Shown piece by piece: positions 8,968 to 18,949 of a DNA stretch of 64,000 nt. The notes under the pieces were generated by a model that did not search any database, was not told the DNA's origin, and saw only the letters and a list, made by a program, of their open reading frames with translations. Source of the DNA: Geminocystis sp. NIES-3708 (lineage in GTDB: Bacteria; Cyanobacteriota; Cyanobacteriia; Cyanobacteriales; Cyanobacteriaceae); NCBI RefSeq assembly GCF_001548095.1, contig NZ_AP014815.1:2975656-3039655 (forward strand), read 5' to 3'. Position 1 is the stretch's first letter. Each line of letters begins with the position of its first letter. The position numbers and the translations under genes are program-made.

Positions 8968-10221
8968 ATGCAAGATAACTCAATTTTACACAGAATTGAC
9001 TTTCAAGAAACTCATAGTTATTTATTTTCTCTATTAGAAAAAGCTCAAAATATAGAAGATTTTTGTCAATGTTGCTATCAATTATTATCTAAATATGTAA
9101 AATTAGACGGCTTTGTTATCGTTAATAATTACGTCAATGATGTTGAAAAGATAAAAGTTATTTATCGTAATAGTATTGAAAAAGATCACACCTATTTAAG
9201 TAATATTTATAATCTGGCTAAAATTCATAATCAGTGCATTAATAATAATCATCTTTTTTTAAATTTTAAAGACGTAAATAACCAGAATAATATTGATGAA
9301 TATAATGAAGATAATAAAGATAATATTAATTTTTTGTATATTATTCCCATAGATTTTAAAGGTAAAAAAATAGGGAGTTTATTGATTGATATTGAATCAG
9401 TTAAATGTTCAGAAAATCAATGTCATGAAATTATTAAATTATTGAGTAAATATTTATCAATATATCTTTACCAAATTTCTATGGAAGAAAAAGAAAAAAG
9501 CCTAGAAATAGAAGAACAAAAATTAGTAAAAAGTAAAGAAAATCAAAGCAAATATTTATCTCATATGAATCATGAATTAAGAACACCTATCTCTGCTATT
9601 ATAGGATTTGCAAAAATGTTACAACAACAATTATATGGTGAATTAAATCCTAAACAAGCTCAATATGTTGATGCTATTCATCAATCAGGAAAATACTTAT
9701 TAGATTTAGTTAGTGATTTATTAGATATATCAAAAATTGAAGCGAGAAAAGAAGATTTATTTATTGAAAAAATATTAATAACTGAGTTATGTGAATCATG
9801 TTTAGCTTTAATAAAAACTAAGGCAGAAGAACAAGGTTTAGAGTTAAAATTAAAGATAGATTCTGATATACAATATTGTTATGTAGATCAACGTCGCATC
9901 AAACAAGTATTACTTAATTTATTGTCTAATGCCGTTAAATTTACAGAAAATGGCTCAATTACTTTAGAGGTAAAACAAGACAATAATTACTTAAAATTTA
10001 ATATTATTGACACAGGAATTGGTATCAAAAAAGAATCCCAAGCAAAATTATTTCAACCTTTTATCCAACTCACTACACACCTTCACCGTCAACATCGAGG
10101 CACGGGGTTAGGTTTAGTAATTTCTCGTGAATTAGCAAGACTCCACGGGGGAGATATTACCCTTATCTCCGAAGAAAATGAAGGCAGTTGTTTTACTTTA
10201 ACTCTCCCCCTCTCAAATTAA
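8968..10221 (+). CDS. Soluble sensor histidine kinase with GAF-like input domain
   Basis: The 417-residue kinase lacks membrane helices. Residues 15-170 look like a divergent GAF domain, followed by a coiled linker (172-195). The H-box has phospho-acceptor H202 in SHMNHELRTPISAIIGFAKML. The ATPase domain shows N-box LLNLLSNAVKFTENG, G1 DTGIGI and G2 GTGLGL. No response regulator adjoins it; it converges on dnaN with 22 bases between. The input signal is not apparent. Confidence 0.88.
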   Translation: MQDNSILHRIDFQETHSYLFSLLEKAQNIEDFCQCCYQLLSKYVKLDGFVIVNNYVNDVEKIKVIYRNSIEKDHTYLSNIYNLAKIHNQCINNNHLFLNFKDVNNQNNIDEYNEDNKDNINFLYIIPIDFKGKKIGSLLIDIESVKCSENQCHEIIKLLSKYLSIYLYQISMEEKEKSLEIEEQKLVKSKENQSKYLSHMNHELRTPISAIIGFAKMLQQQLYGELNPKQAQYVDAIHQSGKYLLDLVSDLLDISKIEARKEDLFIEKILITELCESCLALIKTKAEEQGLELKLKIDSDIQYCYVDQRRIKQVLLNLLSNAVKFTENGSITLEVKQDNNYLKFNIIDTGIGIKKESQAKLFQPFIQLTTHLHRQHRGTGLGLVISRELARLHGGDITLISEENEGSCFTLTLPLSN

Positions 10222-10243
10222 ATAATAGCTTTTAGTTAGTCTC

Positions 10244-11425
10244 CTAGTCTCGAATTTGCACAGGCATAATTAAATAAGTCATTTGCAAACCACTTAAAGG
10301 AGTAGTAATAACGGGTTGAGTTGCACCGTTAAATTGAAACTTAATATCATTAGCAGATAAAGCTTTTAAACCATCCATTAAATAGCGAATATTAAAGCCA
10401 ATTTCAAAAGCATCTCCAGTAATTTCCGCCGAAATAGCTTCTTTTGCATTACCTAATTCTTTGGCTTCCACTGATAAAGTGACTTGACTATTATCAGGAT
10501 CTAAATTAAATTTAACTAAATTATTTTTTTGATCTGCAAATACAGACACTCGTTCTAAACTTTCAATAACTCGTTTACGCTCAACAATCATTGTCCGTTC
10601 AAAGTTTTTAGGTATTAATTGATTATAATTAGGGTAAGCACCTTCTAACTTCCGACTGGTTAAATGTTGGTCTCCTAATTCAAATACAACTTGACCTTGA
10701 TCAACATACAAAGCCACCGATTCATTCTCCTTCGCCAAAGATAAGATTTTTTCTAACTCTCTTAAAGCCCGTGCAGGAATTGTAACGGTAAAATTTTGCT
10801 CTTCACTTACAGATGTATTTTCAATTTCTTCCCCTTCTTCGGCTTCTGCTTTTTCCTCACTGGTTTTAACTACCGCTAATCGATGCCCGTCGGTAGCCGC
10901 AAACTCCAAAGTATCCAAGTCACGAGTAAGATGCACACCTGTTAAAACTTGCTTAGTTTCATCACTACTAGCCGAAAATAATGAGCCTTTTAATCCTTCT
11001 ACTAAAGAGGTGACAGGTAATAAAAAGGCTTCTTCCTTTTCCACCGTTGGCAATTCTGGAAATTCATCCCCTTTAACTCCCCTTAATTGAAATTTACCTG
11101 ATAAAGAGTTGATGGCAACTAAGGGATTTTCTTCTAATTCTTCTTCTTCATAGGATAAGGAGACTTCCCCTTCAGGTAAACGGGTGATTATATCATTCAA
11201 GAATTTCGAGGGTAAAGTAATCATTCCTGCTTCTTCTACTTCTGCCGCAAAACTCGTGCGCATTCCTAAACTTAAATCAAACCCTGTCAACGTAACTCGA
11301 TTTTTAGTCTTATCAGCGACTAATAAAACATTAGCTAAAATGGGATGAGTGGGGCGAGTTGGCACAGCACGACTAACTAATGATAGATTATTCTTGAGAT
11401 CTATTTGAGAACAGACAATTTTCAC
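10244..11425 (-). CDS. dnaN: DNA polymerase III beta sliding clamp
   Basis: The 393-residue protein has the three-domain clamp fold: MKIVCSQIDLKNNLSLVSRAV at the N-terminus, LEFAATDGHRLAVV in the middle domain, and the C-terminal TYLIMPVQIRD typical of beta clamps. It forms the ring that tethers the replicase. An acidic insert with EEKAEAEEGEEIENTSVSEE lies near residues 190-210. Translation starts at GTG (11425), supported by the conserved N-terminus. It is not beside dnaA or recF. Confidence 0.97.
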   Translation of the reverse strand: MKIVCSQIDLKNNLSLVSRAVPTRPTHPILANVLLVADKTKNRVTLTGFDLSLGMRTSFAAEVEEAGMITLPSKFLNDIITRLPEGEVSLSYEEEELEENPLVAINSLSGKFQLRGVKGDEFPELPTVEKEEAFLLPVTSLVEGLKGSLFSASSDETKQVLTGVHLTRDLDTLEFAATDGHRLAVVKTSEEKAEAEEGEEIENTSVSEEQNFTVTIPARALRELEKILSLAKENESVALYVDQGQVVFELGDQHLTSRKLEGAYPNYNQLIPKNFERTMIVERKRVIESLERVSVFADQKNNLVKFNLDPDNSQVTLSVEAKELGNAKEAISAEITGDAFEIGFNIRYLMDGLKALSANDIKFQFNGATQPVITTPLSGLQMTYLIMPVQIRD

Positions 11426-11522
11426 AATCTTTTACCTAAATCTTATTTAATGCTAATTTTAGTTCTATTGTACTAAATGTTTAACTCTTTTTTTAGCACA
11501 GAAATAATAGGATAACTTAAAA

Positions 11523-11557
11523 TTGTTCATTGTTCATTGTCCATTGTTAATTATTGA
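11523..11557. repeat. Heptamer array between dnaN and hrcA
   Basis: Five tandem 7-base units (TTGTTCA, TTGTTCA, TTGTCCA, TTGTTAA, TTATTGA) lie in the divergent dnaN-hrcA spacer. They belong to the same family as the arrays at gene ends elsewhere in the window. Confidence 0.65.
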
Positions 11558-11628
11558 TTGCTATACTATCAGAATATTAAAAAAATCTTAATTTAACACT
11601 ATCTTACTCAAAACTAATATATCCTAAG

Positions 11629-12708
11629 ATGACTGTTCAAATTACACTCAATGAACGCCATCAAAAAATTTTACAGGCTACCATTAAACATTATATCGCA
11701 ACGGCTGAACCTGTTGGTTCAAAAACTCTAATTGATGAATATAACTTTAGTGTTAGTTCTGCTACAATTCGTAATGTAATGGGAAAACTGGAAAAAGCGG
11801 GTTTTCTTTATCAGCCTTATACCTCTGCTGGGAGAATTCCTTCCGATTCGGGTTATCGTGTTTATGTTGATCAATTAATCAATCTTGATAATACTGTTAA
11901 ATTTCCTCTTAATAAATTTCTTGACTATAACATTAAAAATGGTTTTAGTCGTTATGAAATACTCTTTCAAAAAATTACTAATCTTTTAGCTAATTTGAGT
12001 GGTTGTATTGCTTTAATAACTCTACCTCAAATTCCTAGTAATATTCTTCATCACTTACAGTTATTAAGATTAGCAAATGATCAAATTATGTTAGTGATGG
12101 TTATTGATAATTATCAAACAGAATCGGTTTTATTAGAATATAATGCCTTAAAAATTCTTAATGATGATGATTCAATAGAAATAATTGATCGAGAATTAGA
12201 AATTTTATCTAACTTTTTAAATCATAAGTTAAAAGGTCAATCTTTAACAGAAATAAGTAATTTAGATTGGAGTGAATTAAATGATGATTTTCAAATTTAT
12301 GCTGATTTTATCAAAAGTTTATTAACAAAAATTAAATCAAGTTATCGTCTATCCAATACTGCTCCGATTCTAATTCAAGGTTTTTCACAATTAGTGCAAC
12401 AACCTGAATTTTCTTGTATAGAACAAGTGAAAATCATATTAAATTTACTAGAAAAAGAGCAAGATCAGCTTTTACCTTTAATTTTTAATATTAGTGATTT
12501 TGATAATTCTTGGCAAAAAGTAAAAATTCGCATCGGTTCAGAAAATCCTTTAGAATCAATGCAATCTTGTAGTCTAATTTCTGCATATTATTATCAGGGA
12601 GAATATCCTGTTGGTAGTGTCGGTATTATTGGACCAACTCGTATAGCATACGAACAGGCGATCGCATTAGTAGAATCAACGGCGGATTATTTATCAGAAA
12701 AACTGTGA
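11629..12708 (+). CDS. hrcA: Heat-shock repressor HrcA
   Basis: The 359-residue protein has the HrcA winged helix: IATAEPVGSKTL at 24-35, SSATIRNVMGKLEKAGFL at 46-63 and TSAGRIPSDSGYRVYVD at 68-84. A GAF-like domain follows and the C-terminus contains VGSVGIIGPTRIAY. HrcA binds CIRCE operators of groESL/dnaK-type genes. No CIRCE inverted repeat was noticed upstream of this gene, and no chaperone gene is in the window. The ATG at 11629 gives the standard N-terminus. Confidence 0.95.
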   Translation: MTVQITLNERHQKILQATIKHYIATAEPVGSKTLIDEYNFSVSSATIRNVMGKLEKAGFLYQPYTSAGRIPSDSGYRVYVDQLINLDNTVKFPLNKFLDYNIKNGFSRYEILFQKITNLLANLSGCIALITLPQIPSNILHHLQLLRLANDQIMLVMVIDNYQTESVLLEYNALKILNDDDSIEIIDRELEILSNFLNHKLKGQSLTEISNLDWSELNDDFQIYADFIKSLLTKIKSSYRLSNTAPILIQGFSQLVQQPEFSCIEQVKIILNLLEKEQDQLLPLIFNISDFDNSWQKVKIRIGSENPLESMQSCSLISAYYYQGEYPVGSVGIIGPTRIAYEQAIALVESTADYLSEKL

Positions 12709-12762
12709 TTTTTATTAACTTTTTCATTAGACATCTGAAAAAAAATTCTTGTTTAGAAATGA

Positions 12763-12788
12763 TCAATTATTCATTACTCATTCATTGA
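12763..12788. repeat. Degenerate heptamer array between hrcA and the SDR gene
   Basis: TTATTCA, TTACTCA and TTCATTGA-like units lie between the two convergent genes. They are variants of the heptamers found at other gene ends here. Confidence 0.45.
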
Positions 12789-12803
12789 TTTAATCCAAGT
12801 AAT

Positions 12804-13604
12804 CTATTCTTTTTTTTGCTTTTGACGAAATTGTTTTTCTACACCCTGAAGAATAAATTCTCTGGGAAAAAATCTACCGATATTGACAATAATTTGATTA
12901 CCAATTCCCCCTGTAACAATATTTGGTTGTTGTTTTTCTAACCCTACAAGAGCATTTTTTACGACTTCTTCTGGGGTGGTAAGACTATTTTTATTATTGT
13001 CATCAAAACTGCTAGAATCTGGAAATTCTGCAACTGTGGGAAAATTTGATTGAGTTGGTCCAGGACACAGGGCTAAAACTTTGATACCATAATCTTTATA
13101 CTCCGCCCAAAGTGCCTCTGAAAATGATAAAACAAAGGCTTTTGTAGCGGCATATACGGATAAATAAGGCAGAGGTTGATAACCTGCTATCGAACTGACA
13201 TTGATAATTTCTCCATTTTTTCTTTGTTTCATCTCCTCTAAAAATAAATGGGTTAACTCCACTAAAGCAGAAATATTGACTTGTATCATATCTAACTGTT
13301 TTTGTAAAATACGATCGCCAAATTTCCCATAATCTCCAAAACCAGCATTATTAATTAATAAATCTACAGAAATATCTAAAAATTTAACCTTATTGAAAAT
13401 GTTTTGACTGCCATGAGGTAAAGTTAAATCTTGAACGATAACAGTAACATTAATTTGATATTGAGATTGTAATTTTTCTGCCAGTTGTATTAAAGCCGAT
13501 TCAGATCTTGCGACAATAACTAAATTGTAATTACGTTGAGCTAATTCTTCGGCAAAAGCCTTTCCAATTCCTGAAGATGCACCTGTGATTAATGCAGTTT
13601 TCAT
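12804..13604 (-). CDS. Short-chain dehydrogenase/reductase
   Basis: The 266-residue classical SDR has the nucleotide-binding TGASSGIG at 7-14, NNAG at 85-88, active-site N110, S137/S138 and Y151-x3-K155. The sequence resembles the YqjQ/DltE-like oxidoreductase group, whose substrates are mostly unknown. It stands alone. Cofactor preference is not resolved; R33 after the second strand hints at NADP. Confidence 0.88.
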   Translation of the reverse strand: MKTALITGASSGIGKAFAEELAQRNYNLVIVARSESALIQLAEKLQSQYQINVTVIVQDLTLPHGSQNIFNKVKFLDISVDLLINNAGFGDYGKFGDRILQKQLDMIQVNISALVELTHLFLEEMKQRKNGEIINVSSIAGYQPLPYLSVYAATKAFVLSFSEALWAEYKDYGIKVLALCPGPTQSNFPTVAEFPDSSSFDDNNKNSLTTPEEVVKNALVGLEKQQPNIVTGGIGNQIIVNIGRFFPREFILQGVEKQFRQKQKKE

Positions 13605-13794
13605 ATAAATAAATTAGATAAATTTTGAATAATAGAAAGTATTAATCATCAGTTTTTACTATATAAGTAAAAAGTAAATAGTTTAATAAATAATCAATGA
13701 TTAACTTGAATGATAATCCTCTTTCAAAAACTACCATAATATTGAAATGATTAACATAAAAACATGATATTTTTATGAATAAATAGTTGAAAAT

Positions 13795-14256
13795 TTATAA
13801 AGTAGAAAACAAAGGCACTAAAAATATTGAACTTAAAATTCCTAATAATAAACCAACTAAAACTTGAAAGGGTGTATGCCCTAATAATTCTTTTAATTTT
13901 TCCTCGTTTAAGTCTTCATTATTAAGAAATTCATCCATAATTTGGTTCAAGATTTTTGCTTGTTTTCCCGCCGCTTGTCTCACCCCGGCGGCGTCATACA
14001 TAACGATACCTGCAAATATAGAAGCAATGGCAAATTCTGGAGATGCCCATCCCAAAATTTGACCTACACCTGTCGCTAATGCACCGACTAATGCTGAATG
14101 AGAGCTAGGCATACCACCAGTACTTACAAGATAGCGAAAACTAAATTTACGATTAGTAACAGTATCTACAGAAACCTTGATTATTTGAGCCAAAATACAT
14201 GCAAGGAGGGGAATGACTATTAAACGATTAGTAAATATTTCCGCAAAAACTTTCAT
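13795..14256 (-). CDS. Divergent PAP2 family membrane protein (DUF212)
   Basis: The 153-residue membrane protein has the DUF212 signatures STGGMPSSHSALVGALATG and YDAAGVRQAAGKQAKILNQI, a vanadium-haloperoxidase/PAP2-related fold. A lipid or isoprenoid pyrophosphate phosphatase role has been suggested for the family but is not proven. It starts 11 bases after the crtE stop on the same strand, so the two are very likely one transcript. That supports a link to polyprenyl pyrophosphates. Confidence 0.85.
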   Translation of the reverse strand: MKVFAEIFTNRLIVIPLLACILAQIIKVSVDTVTNRKFSFRYLVSTGGMPSSHSALVGALATGVGQILGWASPEFAIASIFAGIVMYDAAGVRQAAGKQAKILNQIMDEFLNNEDLNEEKLKELLGHTPFQVLVGLLLGILSSIFLVPLFSTL

Positions 14257-14267
14257 TTTTTTTTCGC

Positions 14268-15194
14268 CTAATTTTTACGTCTAACAATATATTCTGCAAT
14301 GGCTTGTAACGGTAAAGCTTTTTCTCCATATACCGCTAATTGTGCCACAGCATCTTTAACTAATTCTTCTGCTTTTGCTTGAGAAGTTTCGATACCCCAA
14401 AGTTTAGGATAAGTGGCTTTTTGAGCGGAAAGATCTTTTCCTGCGGTTTTACCTAACTCCTCAGTGGTAGCAGTAACATCAAGTATATCATCAATAATTT
14501 GGAAAGCTAAACCAATATTTTGAGCATAAATTGATAAACGACTTAAATCTTCTGAAGATGCACCAGCTAATACTGCACCAGAAGATACACAAGCCTCTAA
14601 TAAAGCACCTGTTTTATTACGATGAATAGTAGTAAGAATTTCGGCGGTAACATCAGATTTACCTTCACAATCTAAATCCATAACCTGCCCTCCTACTAAA
14701 CCATTTGCACCAACAGCTTTACCCAAGATTGCCAATACTTTAACAATTCTTTCGGCAGGAATATTTTTGGTATTTTCCGCCACATACTCAAAAGCATAAG
14801 CTAATAAACCATCACCCGCTAAAATCGCTATATCTTCCCCGTAAACTTTATGATTGGTTAGCTTACCTCGGCGATAATCGTCATTATCCATCGCTGGTAA
14901 ATCATCGTGGATTAAAGACATAGTATGTATCATTTCTAAAGCGCAAGCAGTAGCCATAGCCGTATTTTGCTTTTCTCCTAATAATTCCGCCGTTGCCAAG
15001 CAAAGAATTGGGCGTAATCTTTTTCCCCCTGCCAATAGGGAATAACGCATTGCTTCATAAATTTTTTCGGGCTTACCTATGGGTAAAGATTCATCTAAAG
15101 CCTTCTCTACTAATTCTTTTTTTCTCTCTAAATATGTATTTAAGTCAAAGTTAGAATCAGATACTATAGTGGGTTTTAAATTGGTTTGTACCAT
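14268..15194 (-). CDS. crtE: Geranylgeranyl pyrophosphate synthase
   Basis: The protein has the short-chain trans-prenyltransferase motifs: [10 protein letters not shown], the first Asp-rich motif [25 protein letters not shown] and the second Asp-rich motif DDILD. It makes the C20 precursor of carotenoids, phytyl chains and quinone tails. I choose the ATG at 15194 (MVQTNLKP, 308 residues), which matches the family N-terminus; an upstream in-frame ATG at 15224 would add ten residues with no better ribosome site. It leads the PAP2-like gene. Confidence 0.93.
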   Translation of the reverse strand: MVQTNLKPTIVSDSNFDLNTYLERKKELVEKALDESLPIGKPEKIYEAMRYSLLAGGKRLRPILCLATAELLGEKQNTAMATACALEMIHTMSLIHDDLPAMDNDDYRRGKLTNHKVYGEDIAILAGDGLLAYAFEYVAENTKNIPAERIVKVLAILGKAVGANGLVGGQVMDLDCEGKSDVTAEILTTIHRNKTGALLEACVSSGAVLAGASSEDLSRLSIYAQNIGLAFQIIDDILDVTATTEELGKTAGKDLSAQKATYPKLWGIETSQAKAEELVKDAVAQLAVYGEKALPLQAIAEYIVRRKN

Positions 15195-15444
15195 ATTTTT
15201 AATACTACGATCGCTTATTATCATGGATCAATTATCAGTGATTTATGGCGATAGATCAATTAACAAAGAAATTAAATATATCAATTCTTTTTTATTTGTA
15301 AGATATTGGTAAAGGTAGAAGTTCGGAGATAGAAGACAAAAGTCACTAAGTATAAGAATTTCAGTATATTATGGAATTATAATAAATAAAATGACTTTTA
15401 GGAAATATTTGTATTTTTAACAGGGTATTAAAAAAGAGAAAAAG

Positions 15445-15987
15445 ATGAATCAGAATTTTGAAGAATCTCAATTTCCCATTTCTCCTTTAATCAAAATTAC
15501 TTTACTTAATCTCTATTTCGCCTTAACAATTCCATTACCTTTTTTAGCTAAATTTACCGCCGTTAATCTTCCTCAATGGCTGTTTTATTTATTATTAGCT
15601 CTAGGTGCGATCGCTATTTTGGCTATTTTAAGTGAAAGAGTTATCCTTAATCAAGAAGGTATAAGAGTTGATTATCCTCAATGGGTATCATGGTTATGGC
15701 GTAAAGGTTGGCATTTATCATGGAATGAAATTGATAGTCTCAAAATGCGTACCACTGGACAAGGTGGAATAGTATATTATTTTATCACCAAAAATAAGGA
15801 TAGAGCTTATTTATTACCCATGAGAGTGGCAGGATTTAATAAAATGGTTAAAGAAATACAACTCAAAACTAATATTGACACTAATGATATTCGCCCATTA
15901 GCACAACCTTGGATGTATTTTTTCTTATTACTGTTTACTTTTTTTTTGTGGTTGATAGATATTTGGACAATTACTAACGCTATATAA
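15445..15987 (+). CDS. Conserved membrane protein with PH-like domain
   Basis: The 180-residue protein has two close N-terminal hydrophobic helices (about 18-62), a strand-rich region (65-140) resembling bacterial PH domains (RVILNQEGIRVDYP, WNEIDSLKMR), and one C-terminal helix (150-175). The layout is common in cyanobacterial proteins of unknown function. AAAGAG lies upstream of the ATG. No operon partner is evident and I do not assign a function. Confidence 0.65.
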   Translation: MNQNFEESQFPISPLIKITLLNLYFALTIPLPFLAKFTAVNLPQWLFYLLLALGAIAILAILSERVILNQEGIRVDYPQWVSWLWRKGWHLSWNEIDSLKMRTTGQGGIVYYFITKNKDRAYLLPMRVAGFNKMVKEIQLKTNIDTNDIRPLAQPWMYFFLLLFTFFLWLIDIWTITNAI

Positions 15988-16132
15988 AATAAAAGGTTAT
16001 CTCATGAGATTTTATGGTTAAAGAAGCTAAAAGCAATCACCAATAGCCATAAACAAAAGAAATCATCTCTAATTAATGATAAAATATGAGAATGTATCAC
16101 GTTTTACCGCTTGAATATTTTAAGTAAGTATT

Positions 16133-16531
16133 ATGTTTAAAAAAGTTCTTTTTCCCATTGATCAAAACAGAGAAACAAGGGATGCGGTTGCTATAGTGAG
16201 CAATATTGTCAAAACCTACGATAGCCAGTTATTTTTACTCTCTGTTGTTGAGAAATCGGCGGATAATAATTCTGTAATGAGTGATGAAAATAGTGTAAAC
16301 CAATTATTAGTTGGTGCAAAAGAGTTGTTTGCTCAAGAAAATATTATTGCCGAAATTATTGAGCGTGAAGGAATGCCATCTTTTACCATCTGTGATGTCG
16401 CTGATGAAGTAGAAGCAAATTTAATTATTATGGGATGTAGAGGGTTAGGATTAACTCATGAAGGTGCAGAAGATAGTGTCACTAATCGGGTGATAAACCT
16501 TGCACCTTGCCCTGTGTTAGTTGTACCTTAA
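16133..16531 (+). CDS. Universal stress protein (UspA family)
   Basis: The 132-residue single Usp domain begins MFKKVLFPID and ends with the nucleotide-binding pattern GCRGLG...SVTNRVINLAPCPVLVVP, close to the ATP-binding G-2x-G-9x-G/S-type motif. Usp proteins respond to starvation and stress; the direct partner is unknown. A 145-base spacer precedes it and the next gene is convergent. Confidence 0.88.
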   Translation: MFKKVLFPIDQNRETRDAVAIVSNIVKTYDSQLFLLSVVEKSADNNSVMSDENSVNQLLVGAKELFAQENIIAEIIEREGMPSFTICDVADEVEANLIIMGCRGLGLTHEGAEDSVTNRVINLAPCPVLVVP

Positions 16532-16570
16532 CTTCGGGAAGATAATAGGAGAAAAAGCCAATAAAAGAAA

Positions 16571-16900
16571 TTAATCCTTAACTCCTTTCATCTTTTCGAT
16601 CATCAATTTTATCCCCAATGCTACTAATCCTACTGTCACCATCAAAAATACAAAAGTCGCCATGGTGGTGATACCCATAATTAATGTTCTTACCGTCGCC
16701 GCAATTCTTATCGCCATCGGATTATTAAATTTTATCGGCATGGTAGAGTAAGTTAATATCACCGATTTCGTTAATAAATAAGAGGCGATCGCCAACCCTC
16801 CAGAAATAGAACCTCCAGTAAAACAACGTAAAGGAGTTATTTTTTCTTGTTCTTCTTGATTAACGGTAGTTGATTTTTCTTTAATTTCAGTATCACTCAT
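16571..16900 (-). CDS. DUF3082-type cyanobacterial membrane protein
   Basis: The ATG at 16900 gives 109 residues; the TTG at 16906 adds only two and is less likely. After a charged N-terminus come LRCFTGGSISGGLAIASYLLTKSV and a second helix TMATFVFLMVTVGLVALGIKLM, a pattern I recognise as the DUF3082 family of cyanobacteria and plastids. Function is unknown. It is divergent from nblS, 106 bases away. Confidence 0.75.
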   Translation of the reverse strand: MSDTEIKEKSTTVNQEEQEKITPLRCFTGGSISGGLAIASYLLTKSVILTYSTMPIKFNNPMAIRIAATVRTLIMGITTMATFVFLMVTVGLVALGIKLMIEKMKGVKD

Positions 16901-17006
16901 GATCAAATGTCAAAATTATTTTTACACTTAATTATGACAGGAAACAATAATCAATTGATTTTAAGGTAAATTAGTTTTAACATTCAGATTTTATTGAGTT
17001 AATTCG

Positions 17007-18935
17007 GTGCAAGTTTTTAAGGAAATTATCGCGCGTTGGTGGTCAGAATTTACCCTCCAAACTAAATTAATGGCTATCGCTACTCTAGTAGTATCATTAT
17101 TCATGAGTAGTTTGACTTTTTGGGCGGTTAACTCCATTCAACAAGATGCTCAAATTAATGATACCCGTTTCGGACGAGATTTAGGGTTACTTTTAGCCAG
17201 TAACGTTACACCTTTGATTGCGGAAGATAAGTTAACAGAAGTAGCACAATTTTCTGGACGTTTTTTTCATAGTACATCTAGTGTCAGATATATTATTTAT
17301 GCTAATGAGGAAGGACATATTTTTTTTGGTATTCCTTTTTCTCAAGATGAAGTTAAAAATTCCCTTACTATTCAAAGAAAATTAGAATTACCTGAAGATT
17401 ATAACCCAAACGTTAGCAATCCCGTTGTTAGACAACATTTAACCCCAAACGGTAAAGTCACTGATGTTTTTGTGCCTTTATCTTTAGAGAATCAATATTT
17501 AGGAGTGTTAGCTATCGGTATTAACCCCAATCCGACTGTTGTAGCCTCTTCTAACCTCACCAGAGATGTAACTATTGCTGTTTTTATCTCTATTTGGGCA
17601 ATGGTTATTTTAGGAGGTGTATTCAATGCTTTAACCATTACCCAACCAATTAAAGAATTATTGTTAGGAGTAAAAAATATCGCCACAGGAAATTTTAAGC
17701 AAAGAATAGATTTACCTCTTGGAGGTGAATTAGGTGAATTGATTTTAAGTTTTAATGATATGGCAGAAAGATTAGAGAAATTTGAAGAACAAAATATTGA
17801 AGAATTAACAGCAGAAAAAGCGAAACTAGAAACCCTTGTTTCTACTATTGCTGATGGTGCAATTTTATTAGATTCACAATTAAAATTAATCTTGGTTAAT
17901 ACTACTGCAAGAAGAATGTTTAAGTGGGAAGAAACCCATATTATTGGTGAAAATTTATTAGAATATTTACCTCCAGAAGTGACTCAACAATTATATGAAC
18001 CTTTAAAACATATTTCTCAAGATGAACATACAGAAGATGAGAAAGATCATCATAATATTTTGCCCACAAGAGGAGAGTTTAGGATTAGTTTAAATCCTCC
18101 TAATCAAAATACTTTTAGGATTTTATTAACCCAAGTTTTAGATCAAAATAGGGAAAATATTAAAGGAATTGTTATGACTGTACAAGATATAACAAAAGAA
18201 GCAGAATTAAATGAGGCTAAAAGTCAATTTATTAGTAATGTTTCCCATGAATTAAGAACTCCTTTATTTAATATTAAATCTTTTATAGAAACTCTTTTTG
18301 AATATGGTGATGACTTAACTGAAGCAGAAAAATTAGAGTTTTTACAAACAGCGAATAATGAAACTGATCGCTTAACTCGTTTAGTTAATGATGTCCTAGA
18401 TTTATCTCGTTTAGAATCTTCCAGAAGTTATGAATTTACTCCTTTAGATTTAGCTCAACCCATAGAACAAACTTTAAGAACTTATCAGTTAAATGCTAAG
18501 GATAAAAACATAGAATTAATTCAAGATATTGAGCCTTCTTTGCCACCTATTTGGGGACATTATGACTTACTTCTACAAGTTTTTACTAATTTAGTTGGTA
18601 ATGCCTTGAAATTTACTCTTGAAGAAGGTACTGTAACGATTAAGGCTTATGCCGTAAAAGCTAATCCCGAAAATCCTTCAGAATATTCTCATGTTAGAGT
18701 AGAAATTATTGATACAGGAATTGGTATTGCACAAGAAGATCAAGAAGCTATATTTGATCGCTTTTTCCGTGTAGAAAATCGAGTACATACTTTAGAAGGC
18801 ACGGGGTTAGGTTTATCCATTGTCAAAAATATTACTGATAAACATAACAGTCGAATTCATTTAGTGAGTGAGGAGGGTGTTGGTACAACTTTTTGGTTTG
18901 ATTTACAAATCTATCAAGAAAGAAAGTTGAGTTAG
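17007..18935 (+). CDS. nblS: Sensor histidine kinase NblS (Hik33/DspA type)
   Basis: The 642-residue kinase has TM1 (19-41), an extracytoplasmic sensor loop (45-187), TM2 (188-208), HAMP (209-262), PAS (275-390), HisKA with H414 in SNVSHELRTPLFNIKSF, and an ATPase domain with DTGIGI and GTGLGL. NblS-type kinases control phycobilisome degradation and high-light, cold and osmotic gene expression, usually through RpaB, which is not encoded in this window. Translation starts at GTG. The last two bases of its stop sit in an inverted repeat shared with the convergent hybrid kinase. Confidence 0.93.
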   Translation: MQVFKEIIARWWSEFTLQTKLMAIATLVVSLFMSSLTFWAVNSIQQDAQINDTRFGRDLGLLLASNVTPLIAEDKLTEVAQFSGRFFHSTSSVRYIIYANEEGHIFFGIPFSQDEVKNSLTIQRKLELPEDYNPNVSNPVVRQHLTPNGKVTDVFVPLSLENQYLGVLAIGINPNPTVVASSNLTRDVTIAVFISIWAMVILGGVFNALTITQPIKELLLGVKNIATGNFKQRIDLPLGGELGELILSFNDMAERLEKFEEQNIEELTAEKAKLETLVSTIADGAILLDSQLKLILVNTTARRMFKWEETHIIGENLLEYLPPEVTQQLYEPLKHISQDEHTEDEKDHHNILPTRGEFRISLNPPNQNTFRILLTQVLDQNRENIKGIVMTVQDITKEAELNEAKSQFISNVSHELRTPLFNIKSFIETLFEYGDDLTEAEKLEFLQTANNETDRLTRLVNDVLDLSRLESSRSYEFTPLDLAQPIEQTLRTYQLNAKDKNIELIQDIEPSLPPIWGHYDLLLQVFTNLVGNALKFTLEEGTVTIKAYAVKANPENPSEYSHVRVEIIDTGIGIAQEDQEAIFDRFFRVENRVHTLEGTGLGLSIVKNITDKHNSRIHLVSEEGVGTTFWFDLQIYQERKLS

Positions 18936-18949
18936 AGAATTTTCTCTAA
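18932..18949. other. Shared stop-codon palindrome between two convergent kinases
   Basis: TTAGAGAATTTTCTCTAA is an 8-base-pair inverted repeat. Its first four bases, TTAG, hold the minus-strand stop (TTA read as TAA) and the plus-strand TAG. It could form a weak hairpin in both transcripts, but no clear T-tract follows, so I do not call it a terminator. Confidence 0.55.

Noticed and set aside
16005-16060. Possible fourth copy of the dispersed repeat
   Set aside because: Only short pieces such as AAAATCTCAT match; too weak to call.
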